Shown: positions 43,247-52,382 of the stretch, in pieces
Position numbering within the stretch: position 1 is the first letter of the stretch
Layout: each line of letters starts with the position of its first letter
DNA from: JAVKBW01 sp040222995
GTDB lineage: Bacteria > Pseudomonadota > Alphaproteobacteria > UBA8366 > Aestuariispiraceae
Direction: 5' to 3'
Assembly: GCA_040222995.1 (NCBI GenBank)
Contig: JAVKBW010000019.1
Coordinates: forward strand, 248,001-312,000
DNA length: 64,000 nt
Position numbers and translations under genes: made by a program
The notes under the pieces: generated by a model
The model's input: the letters and a program-made list of their open reading frames with translations, nothing else
Told to the model about the DNA's origin: nothing
The model's database searches: none

Positions 43247-44458
43247 TCAGGAATCGACGCCGCGGTAGATGCGGCGGTGAAGGGGGTTGAATCCGATACG
43301 GTAGGAAAGCTCGGCCGGTTCCCTGACATCCCAGATTGCGATATCGGCCAGCTTGCCCTGTTCAAGCGTTCCGGTTTTTCCCAATAAACCCAATGCTCTG
43401 GCGCCATTTCTTGTGACGCCCATCAAAGATTCCTCAGGCGTCATACGGAACAGGGTGCAGGCCATGTTCAGGACAAGCAGCAGAGACGTCAGCGGCGATG
43501 AGCCAGGGTTGGCATCAGTCGCAAGCGCCATCGGTACGCCGGCGTCGCGCAGAGCCTGAACCGGCGGTAGCTGGGTTTCGCGTAACGTATAGAAAGCGCC
43601 CGGCAGCAGCACCGCCACCGTGCCGGCTTTCGCCATGGCGTCGACCCCTGCTTGGTCGAGATATTCCAGATGATCGGCGGAAATCGCGCCATAGGATGCG
43701 GCGAGGGCGGTGCCGCCAAGATTGGAAAGCTGTTCGGCATGAATCTTTATCGGCAGGCCAAGTTCCTTTGCCTTGGCGAATACCTTGTTGGTCTGGTCTA
43801 CGCTGAACGCGATGTTTTCGCAGAACGCATCGACCGCATCAACCAGTCCGACATTCGCAGCGGCCGGCAGCATGTTGTTGCATACGATATCGATGTAGTC
43901 GTCGGCCCGGTCATTGTATTCCGGTGGCAGCGCATGCGCACCGAGGAAGGTTGTCTTTACCTCGACAGCACGTTGCTCTCCCAGTTTACGGGCCGCACTC
44001 AGCATTCTGGCTTCATCGATTGCCGTCAGACCGTAGCCCGATTTGATCTCGACGGTGGTGACGCCTTCGGCGATCAGATGATCAAGCCGGGGCAGGGCGC
44101 TGGCGACGAGCTCGTCCTCTGTGGCGGAGCGGGTCGCCGAAACGGTTGAAACGATCCCGCCACCGGCTCGGGCGATTTCCTCGTAGGATGCTCCTTCGAG
44201 ACGCAGTTCGAATTCCTTCGCGCGGTCTCCGCCGTATACGAGGTGGGTATGGCAGTCGATAAGGCCGGGGGTCGCCAGCCTGCCCTGCATATCTTCCTCG
44301 GGCGTATATTTGTACTTCATCGGAAGTGATTTTCGCTCACCTGTCCAGACGATTCTGTCACCGGAAAGAACCATGCAGCCGTGTTCGATCATGCCGTACG
44401 GCACGCCGTCCTGCCGCATCGTCGCTATGCGCAGGTTGATCAGCAATCTGTCAGTCAT
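43247..44458 (-). CDS. hutI: Imidazolonepropionase
   Basis: 403 aa, amidohydrolase-fold metalloenzyme hydrolysing imidazolonepropionate to N-formimidoyl-glutamate. Metal motif DCHTHLVYGGDRA, then EIKSGYGLT, TFLGAHALPPEY, HAEQLSNLGGTALAASYGAISADHLEYLD and LATDANPGSSP are all present. Start ATG at 44458 (MTDRLLINLRIATM). First gene of the minus-strand hut operon; its promoter faces hutF across a perfect inverted repeat. Confidence 0.97.
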   Translation of the reverse strand: MTDRLLINLRIATMRQDGVPYGMIEHGCMVLSGDRIVWTGERKSLPMKYKYTPEEDMQGRLATPGLIDCHTHLVYGGDRAKEFELRLEGASYEEIARAGGGIVSTVSATRSATEDELVASALPRLDHLIAEGVTTVEIKSGYGLTAIDEARMLSAARKLGEQRAVEVKTTFLGAHALPPEYNDRADDYIDIVCNNMLPAAANVGLVDAVDAFCENIAFSVDQTNKVFAKAKELGLPIKIHAEQLSNLGGTALAASYGAISADHLEYLDQAGVDAMAKAGTVAVLLPGAFYTLRETQLPPVQALRDAGVPMALATDANPGSSPLTSLLLVLNMACTLFRMTPEESLMGVTRNGARALGLLGKTGTLEQGKLADIAIWDVREPAELSYRIGFNPLHRRIYRGVDS

Positions 44459-44506
44459 CTGCCGTCTCACTCAGAATCAAGATTTCCTTTTCTTACGCAC
44501 ATAAAT

Positions 44507-44528
44507 ATATTATGTCCATACATAATAT
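44507..44528. promoter_or_regulatory. Candidate HutC operator (9-bp perfect inverted repeat)
   Basis: Arms ATATTATGT and ACATAATAT separated by CCAT. The core TGT-N4-ACA has the same spacing as the published HutC consensus TGTATATACA. It sits between the divergent hutI and hutF genes with hutC three nt after hutF, and would cover the alternative hutF start at 44512. Confidence 0.75.
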
Positions 44529-44547
44529 CGAACAGCAGGACAGGAAA

Positions 44548-45921
44548 ATGACGATACTGCATGTCGGGCGGGCGTTGCTGGCGACGGGCTGGGATGAAAA
44601 CGTCCGGCTTGAGATCGATGGGGTAGGACGGATCGCGCGTATTGAAGTCGGCACGCAAGCCTGTGACGGCGACGTCCTTTTGAAGGACGATGTTCTGTTG
44701 CCGGCGCCCGCAAACCTGCATTCGCACGCCTTTCAGCGCGCCATGGCGGGCCTGACCGAGTACCGGTCATCCGTCAGCACGGACAGTTTCTGGACCTGGC
44801 GAACCCTGATGTACAAGTTCGTTGCGGCGATAACGCCGGATCAGGTGGAGGCCATCGCCGCCCTGGTGCAGATGGAAATGCTGGAAGCGGGTTTCGGTTC
44901 CATTGGCGAGTTTCATTACCTGCATCATCAACCGGACGGGAAGCCCTATGACGATCCGGCGGAAATGTCGGTTCGTGTCGCTGCAGCAGCAAAGCAAACC
45001 GGGATCGGCCTCACGCACCTGCCCGTTTTGTATATGCGGGGCGGTTGTGACGACCGGCCGCTTGGCGATGGGCAAGTGAGGTTCGGCCATGACCTCGACA
45101 GGTTCGCCGCGCTGATCGACGCTGCCAGGCCGGCTGTTCAATCTGTGGGGCCGGATGGGATGATCGGCATTGCGCCGCACAGCCTGCGAGCCGTGACGCC
45201 TGATGCTCTGAAAAAAGCTGCCGCCAGCCTCGGCGACGGACCCGTTCATATCCACATCGCCGAACAGACGGCGGAGGTCGATGAAGTAGAAGCCGCCTAT
45301 GGCGCGCGCCCGGTCGCCTGGCTGCTGAACAATTGCGATGTCGACGGCAAGTGGTGCCTCATCCACGCCACCCACATGACAGATGCGGAAACCGCCGGCA
45401 TGGCGAAATCCGGCGCTGTGGCGGGGTTGTGTCCGATCACCGAAGCCAATCTGGGTGACGGCATATTCAACGGGGTTCAATTCATGGAAAAATCCGGTGC
45501 ATTCGGCGTCGGGTCGGACTCCAATGTCCGGATTTCCCTGACCGAAGAACTGTGGCTGCTGGAATATTCGCAACGGCTGCGCGACCGGTCACGTGTCGTC
45601 TTCTCCGGCGAGACGGGTTCCGCCGGGCGCACGCTTTTCGAAGGAAGTTGCCGGGGTGGGGCGCAGGCGCTCGGGCGTGGATCCGGGGTGATCGAAGTGG
45701 GCGCCTGGGCCGATCTGGTTGCCCTTGATGGAAATCATATCGTGCTCGATGGGTTTGCGGGTGATCGGTTGCTGGATGCGTTTATATTCGCGGGCGATGA
45801 TTCCCTGGTTCGGGACGTCTGGTCGGCCGGGCGGCATGTTGTTCGCGAGGGCCGGCATATCGCCCGCGACCGTATCGTCGGGCGATATCGTCATGCTCTT
45901 GCTGCATTGCGCGGGGTATAG
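44548..45921 (+). CDS. hutF: Formimidoylglutamate deiminase
   Basis: 457 aa, amidohydrolase that converts N-formimidoyl-glutamate to N-formyl-glutamate plus ammonia. ANLHSHAFQRAMAGL, SFWTWRTLMYKF, EFHYLHHQPDG, GIAPHSLRAVTPD, VHIHIAEQTAEVDE and GVGSDSNVRISLTEELWLLEYSQR match the HutF family. I take the ATG at 44548, with AGGA upstream, over one at 44512 that would lie inside the operator. It shows this organism uses the deiminase branch of the pathway; the last enzyme, N-formylglutamate deformylase HutG, is not in the window. Confidence 0.95.
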   Translation: MTILHVGRALLATGWDENVRLEIDGVGRIARIEVGTQACDGDVLLKDDVLLPAPANLHSHAFQRAMAGLTEYRSSVSTDSFWTWRTLMYKFVAAITPDQVEAIAALVQMEMLEAGFGSIGEFHYLHHQPDGKPYDDPAEMSVRVAAAAKQTGIGLTHLPVLYMRGGCDDRPLGDGQVRFGHDLDRFAALIDAARPAVQSVGPDGMIGIAPHSLRAVTPDALKKAAASLGDGPVHIHIAEQTAEVDEVEAAYGARPVAWLLNNCDVDGKWCLIHATHMTDAETAGMAKSGAVAGLCPITEANLGDGIFNGVQFMEKSGAFGVGSDSNVRISLTEELWLLEYSQRLRDRSRVVFSGETGSAGRTLFEGSCRGGAQALGRGSGVIEVGAWADLVALDGNHIVLDGFAGDRLLDAFIFAGDDSLVRDVWSAGRHVVREGRHIARDRIVGRYRHALAALRGV

Positions 45922-45924
45922 AAC

Positions 45925-46629
45925 ATGAGCGACGGACCGGTATATCAGAAAGTAAAGCGTGAGATGCTGGCGCGCATACAGGCCGGCGAATGGAAACCGG
46001 GTGAAGTGATACCGGGAGAACAGGCATTATCTGAAAGCTTCGGTTGCGCCCGGGTGACGGTCAACAGAGCGCTGCGTGAACTGGCGGAACAGGGGCTGGT
46101 CGACCGCAAACGCAAGGCGGGAACGGTCGTTGCGCAACGCCAGAGCCGGGCGGAAAGCTTCAGTATCCCATTGGTGCGCGAGGAAATAGAATCGAGAGGC
46201 GCATCCTATGGCTACCGCCTGCTCGATAGGCGGATCGAAAAGCCGAGAGCAGCAATAGCGCAGAGACTGGGTATTGCCACCGGGGTGAAGGCCCTGCATG
46301 TGCGGTGCCTGCACTTCGCAGATGGACGGCCATTCCAGCTAGAGGACCGATGGATCAATCTGGATGTGGTGCCGGTTGCAGGAAAGGAAGGGTTCGAGGA
46401 AGCGGGACCGAATGGATGGCTGGTCGACCGTGTTCCCTATACCGACGCGGAACATGTGCTTTCGGCGATCAATGCAGGCGCGGAGGAAGCTGATCTGTTG
46501 GGCGTGGAACCCGGCGAAGCCCTGTTTCGGATCGACCGCCGAACCTGGCTGCAATCGGGGGTCGTGACAACGGTTGTTCTGTCCTATCCCGGCCGTGAAT
46601 ACCGCCTGCAGTCGAAAGGCACCGGATAA
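45925..46629 (+). CDS. hutC: Histidine utilisation repressor
   Basis: 234 aa, GntR family, HutC subfamily. Winged helix YQKVKREMLARIQAGEWKPGEVIPGEQALSESFGCARVTVNRALRELAEQGLVDRKRKAGTVVA and a UTRA ligand domain (about 90-230) with YRLLDRRIEKP and HVRCLHFADGRPFQLEDRWIN. Known HutC proteins are released from DNA by urocanate. It follows hutF by 3 nt, so hutF-hutC are cotranscribed and the repressor is probably autoregulated through the operator at 44507. Confidence 0.96.
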   Translation: MSDGPVYQKVKREMLARIQAGEWKPGEVIPGEQALSESFGCARVTVNRALRELAEQGLVDRKRKAGTVVAQRQSRAESFSIPLVREEIESRGASYGYRLLDRRIEKPRAAIAQRLGIATGVKALHVRCLHFADGRPFQLEDRWINLDVVPVAGKEGFEEAGPNGWLVDRVPYTDAEHVLSAINAGAEEADLLGVEPGEALFRIDRRTWLQSGVVTTVVLSYPGREYRLQSKGTG

Positions 46630-46712
46630 CAGTTTTGCCCATTGCGGCCCTTTTCGAGGTTGCCCGAGTGTCGTAAGCATATTTCCGACATTTTCGGCAC
46701 GGGACACCATCA

Positions 46713-48401
46713 ATGACACTTTCGGACAAAACCGTCACCGGCGGCGAACTTCTGATGCAGGAGCTGGAAAAACACGGCGCGCGGATAATGTTCGGCGTGC
46801 CGGGCGAAAGCTATCTGGCGGCGCTCGATGCGCTGGTCGATCATCCAGACCTTTCGTTCATTACCTGCCGGCAGGAAGGCGGCGCGGCGATGATGGCCGA
46901 TGCCTTTGCGCGGATGACCGGCGAACCGGGAATCTGCTTCGTCACGCGCGGACCGGGGGCGACCAACGCGAGCGCCGGCGTGCATGTCGCGTTTCAGGAT
47001 TCCACGCCGATGATCCTGCTGATCGGGCAAGTCGCGCGGAACATGTTAAGCCGCGAGGCGTTTCAGGAAATTGACTATCGCCGCATGTTCGGCCAGATGG
47101 CGAAATGGGTCGACCAGATCGACGATGCGGCGCGTATCCCTGAATATATTAGTCGTGCGTTTCATACCGCGACGTCAGGCAGGCCCGGCCCGGTCGTGCT
47201 GGCCTTGCCGGAAGACATGCTGGTCGATCCGTGCCATCCATCGCCAACGGTTCGGTACCGCCGGACGGAAACGCATCCCGGGCCGGAACAGATCGCGGAA
47301 CTGCGGCGTTCGTTGAAGAATGCAAAACGGCCGCTCGTGCTGATCGGCGGCGGCGGGTGGTCGGCGCAGGCCACTGCCGATGTCGCCGAATTCGCTGAGA
47401 ACAACGATTTGCCGGTCGCCTGCAGTTTCCGCTGTCAGGATTACATGGACAATGACCATCCGAACTATGTCGGGCATCTCGGGATCGGGGCCGATCCGGG
47501 CCTGTTGAAAAAACTGAAGGAAACGGACTGGCTGTTTGTGGCCGGTCCACGCCTGGGCGAAATGACAACGGATGGTTATACGCGCCTTCAGGTGCCGGTG
47601 CCCGGCATTCATCTGATTCATGCCCATCCGGGCGCGGAGGAAATCGGCCGGGTCTATCAGCCGAGCCAGGGCGTCAATGCGTCTGCCGGTTCGTTGATGG
47701 CGGCGCTGAAGGAGATGGACCCGATTACCGGCCACCCTTGGGCCGACTGGACGAAAGAAGCGCGTGCGGGTTTTGAAGCGTTTTGCGTCCCGCAGCCCAC
47801 TCAGGGCGATGTACGGCTCGATGAAATCTACGGCTGGCTGCGTGACCGCCTGCCGCCCGAGGCCGTACTGTGCAATGGCGCCGGAAATTACGCCGGTTGG
47901 GGAAACCGGTTTCTGCGTCACCGGCAGTACCGGACGCAGCTTGCGCCAACCTCGGGCACGATGGGCTATGGCTTGCCGGCCGCGGTCGGCGCGAAAGCGG
48001 CCGATCCGTCACGACCGGTCATCTGCTTCGCCGGCGACGGCTGTTTCATGATGCATGGTCAGGAACTGGCGACAGCGGTTCAGTACGGTCTGAACATTGT
48101 CGTTATTGTCATCAACAACAGCATGTACGGTACGATCCGCATGCATCAGGAACGGGAGTTTCCGGCCCGTGTCAGCGCCACGCAATTGAAGAACCCGGAT
48201 TTCGCGGCTTATGCCGAAGCCTTCGGCGCATCCGGCGAACGGGTAACCAGAACGGCCGATTTCGAACCGGCCTTCGAACGCGCCATGGCGGCAGACAGGC
48301 CGGCCCTGATTGAAGTCGTGATCGATCCGGAAGTCATCAACCCGGCGACGACTTTGTCCAATATCCGCGAAGCCGCGCAGAAGAAACTGGCGAAGGTGTA
48401 A
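46713..48401 (+). CDS. Thiamine-diphosphate enzyme, acetolactate-synthase-like
   Basis: 562 aa with the three-domain ThDP lyase plan: N-terminal Pyr domain (catalytic Glu55 in CRQEGGAAMMADAFAR), a central domain, and a C-terminal PP domain with the ThDP motif AGDGCFMMHGQEL ending in VIVINN. It could be a carboligase or decarboxylase; it is not a clear oxalyl-CoA decarboxylase, glyoxylate carboligase or true IlvB by the segments I can compare. It leads a tight plus-strand run with a class III CoA-transferase 9 nt later, which suggests a 2-hydroxyacyl- or 2-oxoacyl-CoA type substrate. 83 bp after hutC, so possibly its own promoter. Confidence 0.82.
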   Translation: MTLSDKTVTGGELLMQELEKHGARIMFGVPGESYLAALDALVDHPDLSFITCRQEGGAAMMADAFARMTGEPGICFVTRGPGATNASAGVHVAFQDSTPMILLIGQVARNMLSREAFQEIDYRRMFGQMAKWVDQIDDAARIPEYISRAFHTATSGRPGPVVLALPEDMLVDPCHPSPTVRYRRTETHPGPEQIAELRRSLKNAKRPLVLIGGGGWSAQATADVAEFAENNDLPVACSFRCQDYMDNDHPNYVGHLGIGADPGLLKKLKETDWLFVAGPRLGEMTTDGYTRLQVPVPGIHLIHAHPGAEEIGRVYQPSQGVNASAGSLMAALKEMDPITGHPWADWTKEARAGFEAFCVPQPTQGDVRLDEIYGWLRDRLPPEAVLCNGAGNYAGWGNRFLRHRQYRTQLAPTSGTMGYGLPAAVGAKAADPSRPVICFAGDGCFMMHGQELATAVQYGLNIVVIVINNSMYGTIRMHQEREFPARVSATQLKNPDFAAYAEAFGASGERVTRTADFEPAFERAMAADRPALIEVVIDPEVINPATTLSNIREAAQKKLAKV

Positions 48402-48410
48402 AGATTCCCG

Positions 48411-49610
48411 ATGCCCGGCCCTCTTGAAGGCATAAAAATCGTCGACCTCACCGGTATGATATCCGGACCGTTGGGCACGATGATCCTGGCCGATCAGGGG
48501 GCCGATGTCATCAAGGTGGAATCGCCAATCGGCGGCGGTGATCATACGCGGTTGGTTGCGTCGCGCCGGCATGATGTTTCGGCGTCCTTTCTTAACAACA
48601 ACCGGAACAAGCGGTCGATCGTCATCGACCTGAAATCGCCGGACGGGCTGGAAATCGTCAAGACGCTGGTAGCCGGCGCCGATGTCTTTATCCAGAACTT
48701 CAGGCCGGGCGTGATGAAACGGCTCGGACTTGGCGAAGACGTTCTGCGCGAAATTAATCCCGGTCTGGTCTACGTTTCGATCACCGGCTTTGGTTTTGAC
48801 GGTCCATATGCCAACAAGCCTGTATTCGATCCGTTGATCCAGTCGCTCAGCGGACTGACGACGGTGCAGGCCGGGTCGGATGATGTGCGTCCGAAACTGG
48901 TGCGCACCATTCTGCCGGACAAGCTGACCGGTTTTACCGTCGCGCAGGCGATCTGCGCCGCGCTGATCGCGAAAGGCCGGACAGGCGAGGGGCAGCATGT
49001 GCGTCTGTCGATGCTGGACGCCATTCTGGCGTTTCTGTGGAGTTCGGACATGAACGGCCACACCTTCGTTGGCGACGAGCTGGACAAGGAAACCGCACAG
49101 AGCTTCATCGACCTGATCTATGAAACTGCCGACGGCTATATCAGCGTCGCCGTGGTGAGGCTGAAGGAATGGCATGCCTTGGCGCGGGTCGCCGGCCGGC
49201 CGGAGTGGATCGACGATGAACGGTTCTCCCGGGAGGAAGGACTTGAGATATACAAAAGCGAACGGCTTGACCTGACCCAGGATGCATTACGCGGCGACAC
49301 GACAGATAACTGGATCAACCGGCTGGAAGCGGAAGACATTCCCTGCGCCCCGGTTCTGACCCGTCGGGAAACCATCCGTCATGCCCAGGTGGTCGCCAAC
49401 GGGATTGTCGTTGAATACGACCACCCGAAGGCCGGTCGTCTGCGGCAAACCCGAACCCCGGCGCAGTTTTCCGGCTCGCCCGTTGAACGGTTCGACCCTG
49501 CACCGGGCCTCGGCCAGCACAGCAGGGAGATACTCGCCGAGGCCGGATACGACGCCACGGCAATTGACGAGCTGATCGCGCGTTCCATCGTGTCAGAGGA
49601 GGCGTCTTGA
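48411..49610 (+). CDS. Class III (CaiB/BaiF) CoA-transferase
   Basis: 399 aa. N-terminus GPLEGIKIVDLTGMISGPLGTMILADQGADVIKVESP is the family signature; NNRNKRSIVIDLKSPDG and SITGFGFDGPYA follow; the nucleophilic aspartate is expected at Asp203 in RLSMLDAILAF. Such enzymes move CoA between carboxylic acids (formyl-, carnitinyl-, succinyl-CoA and others). The next gene's TTG start overlaps this stop codon. With the ThDP enzyme it suggests CoA-ester chemistry on an unknown acid. Confidence 0.9.
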   Translation: MPGPLEGIKIVDLTGMISGPLGTMILADQGADVIKVESPIGGGDHTRLVASRRHDVSASFLNNNRNKRSIVIDLKSPDGLEIVKTLVAGADVFIQNFRPGVMKRLGLGEDVLREINPGLVYVSITGFGFDGPYANKPVFDPLIQSLSGLTTVQAGSDDVRPKLVRTILPDKLTGFTVAQAICAALIAKGRTGEGQHVRLSMLDAILAFLWSSDMNGHTFVGDELDKETAQSFIDLIYETADGYISVAVVRLKEWHALARVAGRPEWIDDERFSREEGLEIYKSERLDLTQDALRGDTTDNWINRLEAEDIPCAPVLTRRETIRHAQVVANGIVVEYDHPKAGRLRQTRTPAQFSGSPVERFDPAPGLGQHSREILAEAGYDATAIDELIARSIVSEEAS

Positions 49611-50329
49611 TCGATTTCTACTACGCACCAACCCCCAACGGCTGGAAAGTCGCGATTGCGCTTGAAGAAATGGGGCTGACCTACACAACGCATCTGATGC
49701 AGCTTTCAACGGGCGATCAATTCACGCCGGAATTTCTGGCGATCAGCCCGAACGCAAAAATGCCGGCGATCGTCGATCACGATGTCGAAGGCGAACCGGT
49801 TCCTGTTTTTGAAAGCGGTGCTATCCTTTTCTATCTGGCGGAAAAGACTGGCAGCTTTATGCCGTCCGATGCACTGGGTCGAAAGGAATGCCTGGAATGG
49901 CTGTTCTGGCAGACCGGCAATCAGGGGCCAATGGCCGGGCAGCTCAGCCATTTTCGGAATTATGCGCCGGACGGGCAGAATTACAGCCTGAAACGCTATG
50001 CCGGTGAATACGACAGAAATCTCGGGGTTCTGGAAAGTCGGCTCGAAGGCAGGAGGTTTATTCTGGGTGACGATTACACGATTGCGGATATGATGGCCTT
50101 TCCCTGGGCCTTCATCGCAAAACCGCTCGGCGCGTCGCTGGATGATTTTCCGAATGTCGCAGACTGGCGAAAACGCATCAAGGAGAGACCGGCCGTTCGC
50201 ACCGCAATCGACTTGTATAAGGACCGCCAGAACAGCGACCAGAACGCCAGCAACAATCCGTTGCTTTACAACCAGTCCGCCGCGCACCTGAAGGGTGGGG
50301 CGGCCAAAACATCCGACCAGGAGCACTGA
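49607..50329 (+). CDS. Glutathione S-transferase-like protein (YghU/Nu-type)
   Basis: 240 aa. Thioredoxin-like N-domain (YYAPTPNGWKVAIALEEMGLTY, NAKMPAIVDHD, VFESGAILFYLAEKTG) and helical C-domain (LEWLFWQTGNQGPMAGQ, ADMMAFPWAF). The N-terminal T-P-N-G motif fits the disulfide-bond-reductase (YfcG/YghU, Nu-class) group rather than classical conjugating enzymes. Starts with TTG after a GAGGAGG site inside the previous stop context (TTGA overlap) and ends 1 nt before the next ATG, so it is part of the same operon. Confidence 0.85.
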   Translation: MIDFYYAPTPNGWKVAIALEEMGLTYTTHLMQLSTGDQFTPEFLAISPNAKMPAIVDHDVEGEPVPVFESGAILFYLAEKTGSFMPSDALGRKECLEWLFWQTGNQGPMAGQLSHFRNYAPDGQNYSLKRYAGEYDRNLGVLESRLEGRRFILGDDYTIADMMAFPWAFIAKPLGASLDDFPNVADWRKRIKERPAVRTAIDLYKDRQNSDQNASNNPLLYNQSAAHLKGGAAKTSDQEH

Positions 50330-50330
50330 A

Positions 50331-52343
50331 ATGATCGACTACCCCCACGACATTGAAATGATGGAACATGTGCTGATACCGCTGTCGGACGGCGTCAACC
50401 TGTCGGCGCGGATCTGGCTGCCGAAGGATGCGGCTGAAAACCCGGTGCCGGCCATTCTGGAATACATTCCCTACCGCAAGCGAGACGCCAAGGCCGAACG
50501 CGATGCGCTGACCCATCCATATTTTGCCGGGCACGGGTATGCGGCGCTTCGTGTCGATTTGCGCGGCTCGGGCGACTCCGACGGGGTGCTGCTGGGCGAA
50601 TACCTGAAGCAGGAACAGGATGACGCGCTTGAAGTGATAAGCTGGATAGCGTCGCAGCCTTGGTGTTCCGGCAATGTCGGCATGATCGGCATTTCCTGGG
50701 GCGGTTTCAACGGGTTGCAGGTTGCCGCTCGCAAACCGCCTGAGCTCAAGGCCGTGATTTCTCTCTGTTCCACGGATGACCGGTACGCCGATGACATTCA
50801 CACCATGGGCGGATGCCTGCTGCTCGACAAGATTAGCTGGGGCAGCACGATGATGGCGATCAATTCGACGCCGCCGGACCCGATGAATGTCGGCGGCAAG
50901 TGGCGCGACATGTGGATGCAGCGCCTTAAAGGCTCGGGCCTGTGGCCGATCGAATGGCACAAGCGCCAGCTTCGCGACGATTTCCTGAAGCACGGATCGG
51001 TCTGCGAGAACTATGACGATATCGAAGCCGCCTGTTATCTGGTCGGCGGCTGGGCCGACGGCTATTCCAATGCCATCTTCCGCATGCTGAAAGGGCTATC
51101 CTGCCCGAAGAAGGCGCTGGTCGGGCCGTGGGGGCATCAGTACGCGCATCTGGCCTTTCCGGGTCCGAAAATCGGCTTCATGACGGAATGCCTGCGCTGG
51201 TGGGACTACTGGCTGAAAGGCAACGACACCGGCATCATGGACGAGCCGGAACTGCGCGCGTGGATCAACCATTCGGAAAAACCGCGATCCTTTTACGAAG
51301 AACGCGAAGGCCACTGGGTTGCAGAGCCGGCCTGGCCCGGACCCGGCGTTTCCGATTTGCAGTTCAAGCTGTCGGCCAAGGGACTGGTGTCGGCGGACAG
51401 CGACGCGGGTATGGCGAGCCTGACAATCGATTCACCGCAAACCGTCGGGTCGCAGGCGGGCAAATGGTGCGCCTATGGCGTCGGCGCAGACATGCCGGGC
51501 GACCAGCGGATGGAAGCCGGATTGAGCCTCGTTATCGATGGGGACGTTTTGACCGAGGATTGTCAGATACTCGGCGCGCCGATGCTGGATATCGATATTG
51601 CTTCCGACAAGCCGAACGCGATTTTCGCGGCGACCTTGTCGGAAGTCCGGCCGGACGGGTCCGTCACACGGGTCAGTTACGGCATGCTGAACCTGACGCA
51701 TAGCAGCGACCATGAAGCGGTTGAGCCTCTCGTACCGGGAAAGATCTACAGAAAAAGCCTGCAACTCTGCGAATGCGGTCACCGGTTTGCGGCAGGAAGC
51801 AAGATCCGGCTGGCGCTGTCGAACGCCTACTGGCCGATTGTCTGGCCGTCGCCGGAGAAAACCGTGCTGACGGTCGCCTGCGGTGAAAGCGTGCTGACGC
51901 TGCCGCTCAGGCCCGATCAGGCAGATGATGCATCGCTGCCGGCTTTCGCAGAGCCGGAAACGCCCGATCCGCTTGAAATGACCGTTATCGAGCCGGGTGA
52001 AAAGTCACATGAGATCATCCAGGATGCCCTGACCGGCGTGCTGACCCAGCGCTGGCGGAACTTCGACCCGCTGATCCGCATCGATGCCTATGACTGGAGT
52101 TTCAGTGCGTCTGTCGACAAGAGCTATTCGATCCACCCGGATGATCCCCTGTCGGCCTTTGTCGATATCGCCTGGGAAAAGCATTACGAGCGGGGCGAGT
52201 GGTCTGTCACCACGAACGGCGAAATCTCGATGCGGACGGAAGCGACCGAATTCGTCATCGATGCGTGGCTGGATGCCTATGAAGGTGAAACCAGGGTGTT
52301 TTCCGAAGTCTGGAACGAGCGGATTCCCCGTAACGGCGTGTAA
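50331..52343 (+). CDS. CocE/NonD-family hydrolase (copy 1)
   Basis: 670 aa, X-Pro dipeptidyl-peptidase-like alpha/beta hydrolase with a C-terminal jelly-roll. Nucleophile Ser122 in GMIGISWGGFNG; cap region follows; C-terminal domain from about residue 370 with LGAPMLDIDIASDKPNA. No signal peptide, so cytoplasmic. CocE relatives cleave esters, amides or acylated amino acids. Close paralogue of the next gene (same length, roughly three quarters of residues alike by eye). Substrate unknown; ATG one nt after the GST stop. Confidence 0.88.
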   Translation: MIDYPHDIEMMEHVLIPLSDGVNLSARIWLPKDAAENPVPAILEYIPYRKRDAKAERDALTHPYFAGHGYAALRVDLRGSGDSDGVLLGEYLKQEQDDALEVISWIASQPWCSGNVGMIGISWGGFNGLQVAARKPPELKAVISLCSTDDRYADDIHTMGGCLLLDKISWGSTMMAINSTPPDPMNVGGKWRDMWMQRLKGSGLWPIEWHKRQLRDDFLKHGSVCENYDDIEAACYLVGGWADGYSNAIFRMLKGLSCPKKALVGPWGHQYAHLAFPGPKIGFMTECLRWWDYWLKGNDTGIMDEPELRAWINHSEKPRSFYEEREGHWVAEPAWPGPGVSDLQFKLSAKGLVSADSDAGMASLTIDSPQTVGSQAGKWCAYGVGADMPGDQRMEAGLSLVIDGDVLTEDCQILGAPMLDIDIASDKPNAIFAATLSEVRPDGSVTRVSYGMLNLTHSSDHEAVEPLVPGKIYRKSLQLCECGHRFAAGSKIRLALSNAYWPIVWPSPEKTVLTVACGESVLTLPLRPDQADDASLPAFAEPETPDPLEMTVIEPGEKSHEIIQDALTGVLTQRWRNFDPLIRIDAYDWSFSASVDKSYSIHPDDPLSAFVDIAWEKHYERGEWSVTTNGEISMRTEATEFVIDAWLDAYEGETRVFSEVWNERIPRNGV

Positions 52344-52382
52344 ACGGGAAGACAGTCAGTTCATCCGCCCGAAAGGTTAGAT

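Noticed and set aside
46713..49610. Oxalate degradation pair (oxalyl-CoA decarboxylase plus formyl-CoA transferase)
   Set aside because: The gene types are right, but the ThDP protein lacks the oxalyl-CoA decarboxylase N-terminal pattern and looks closer to acetolactate-synthase-like proteins; I kept the general names.
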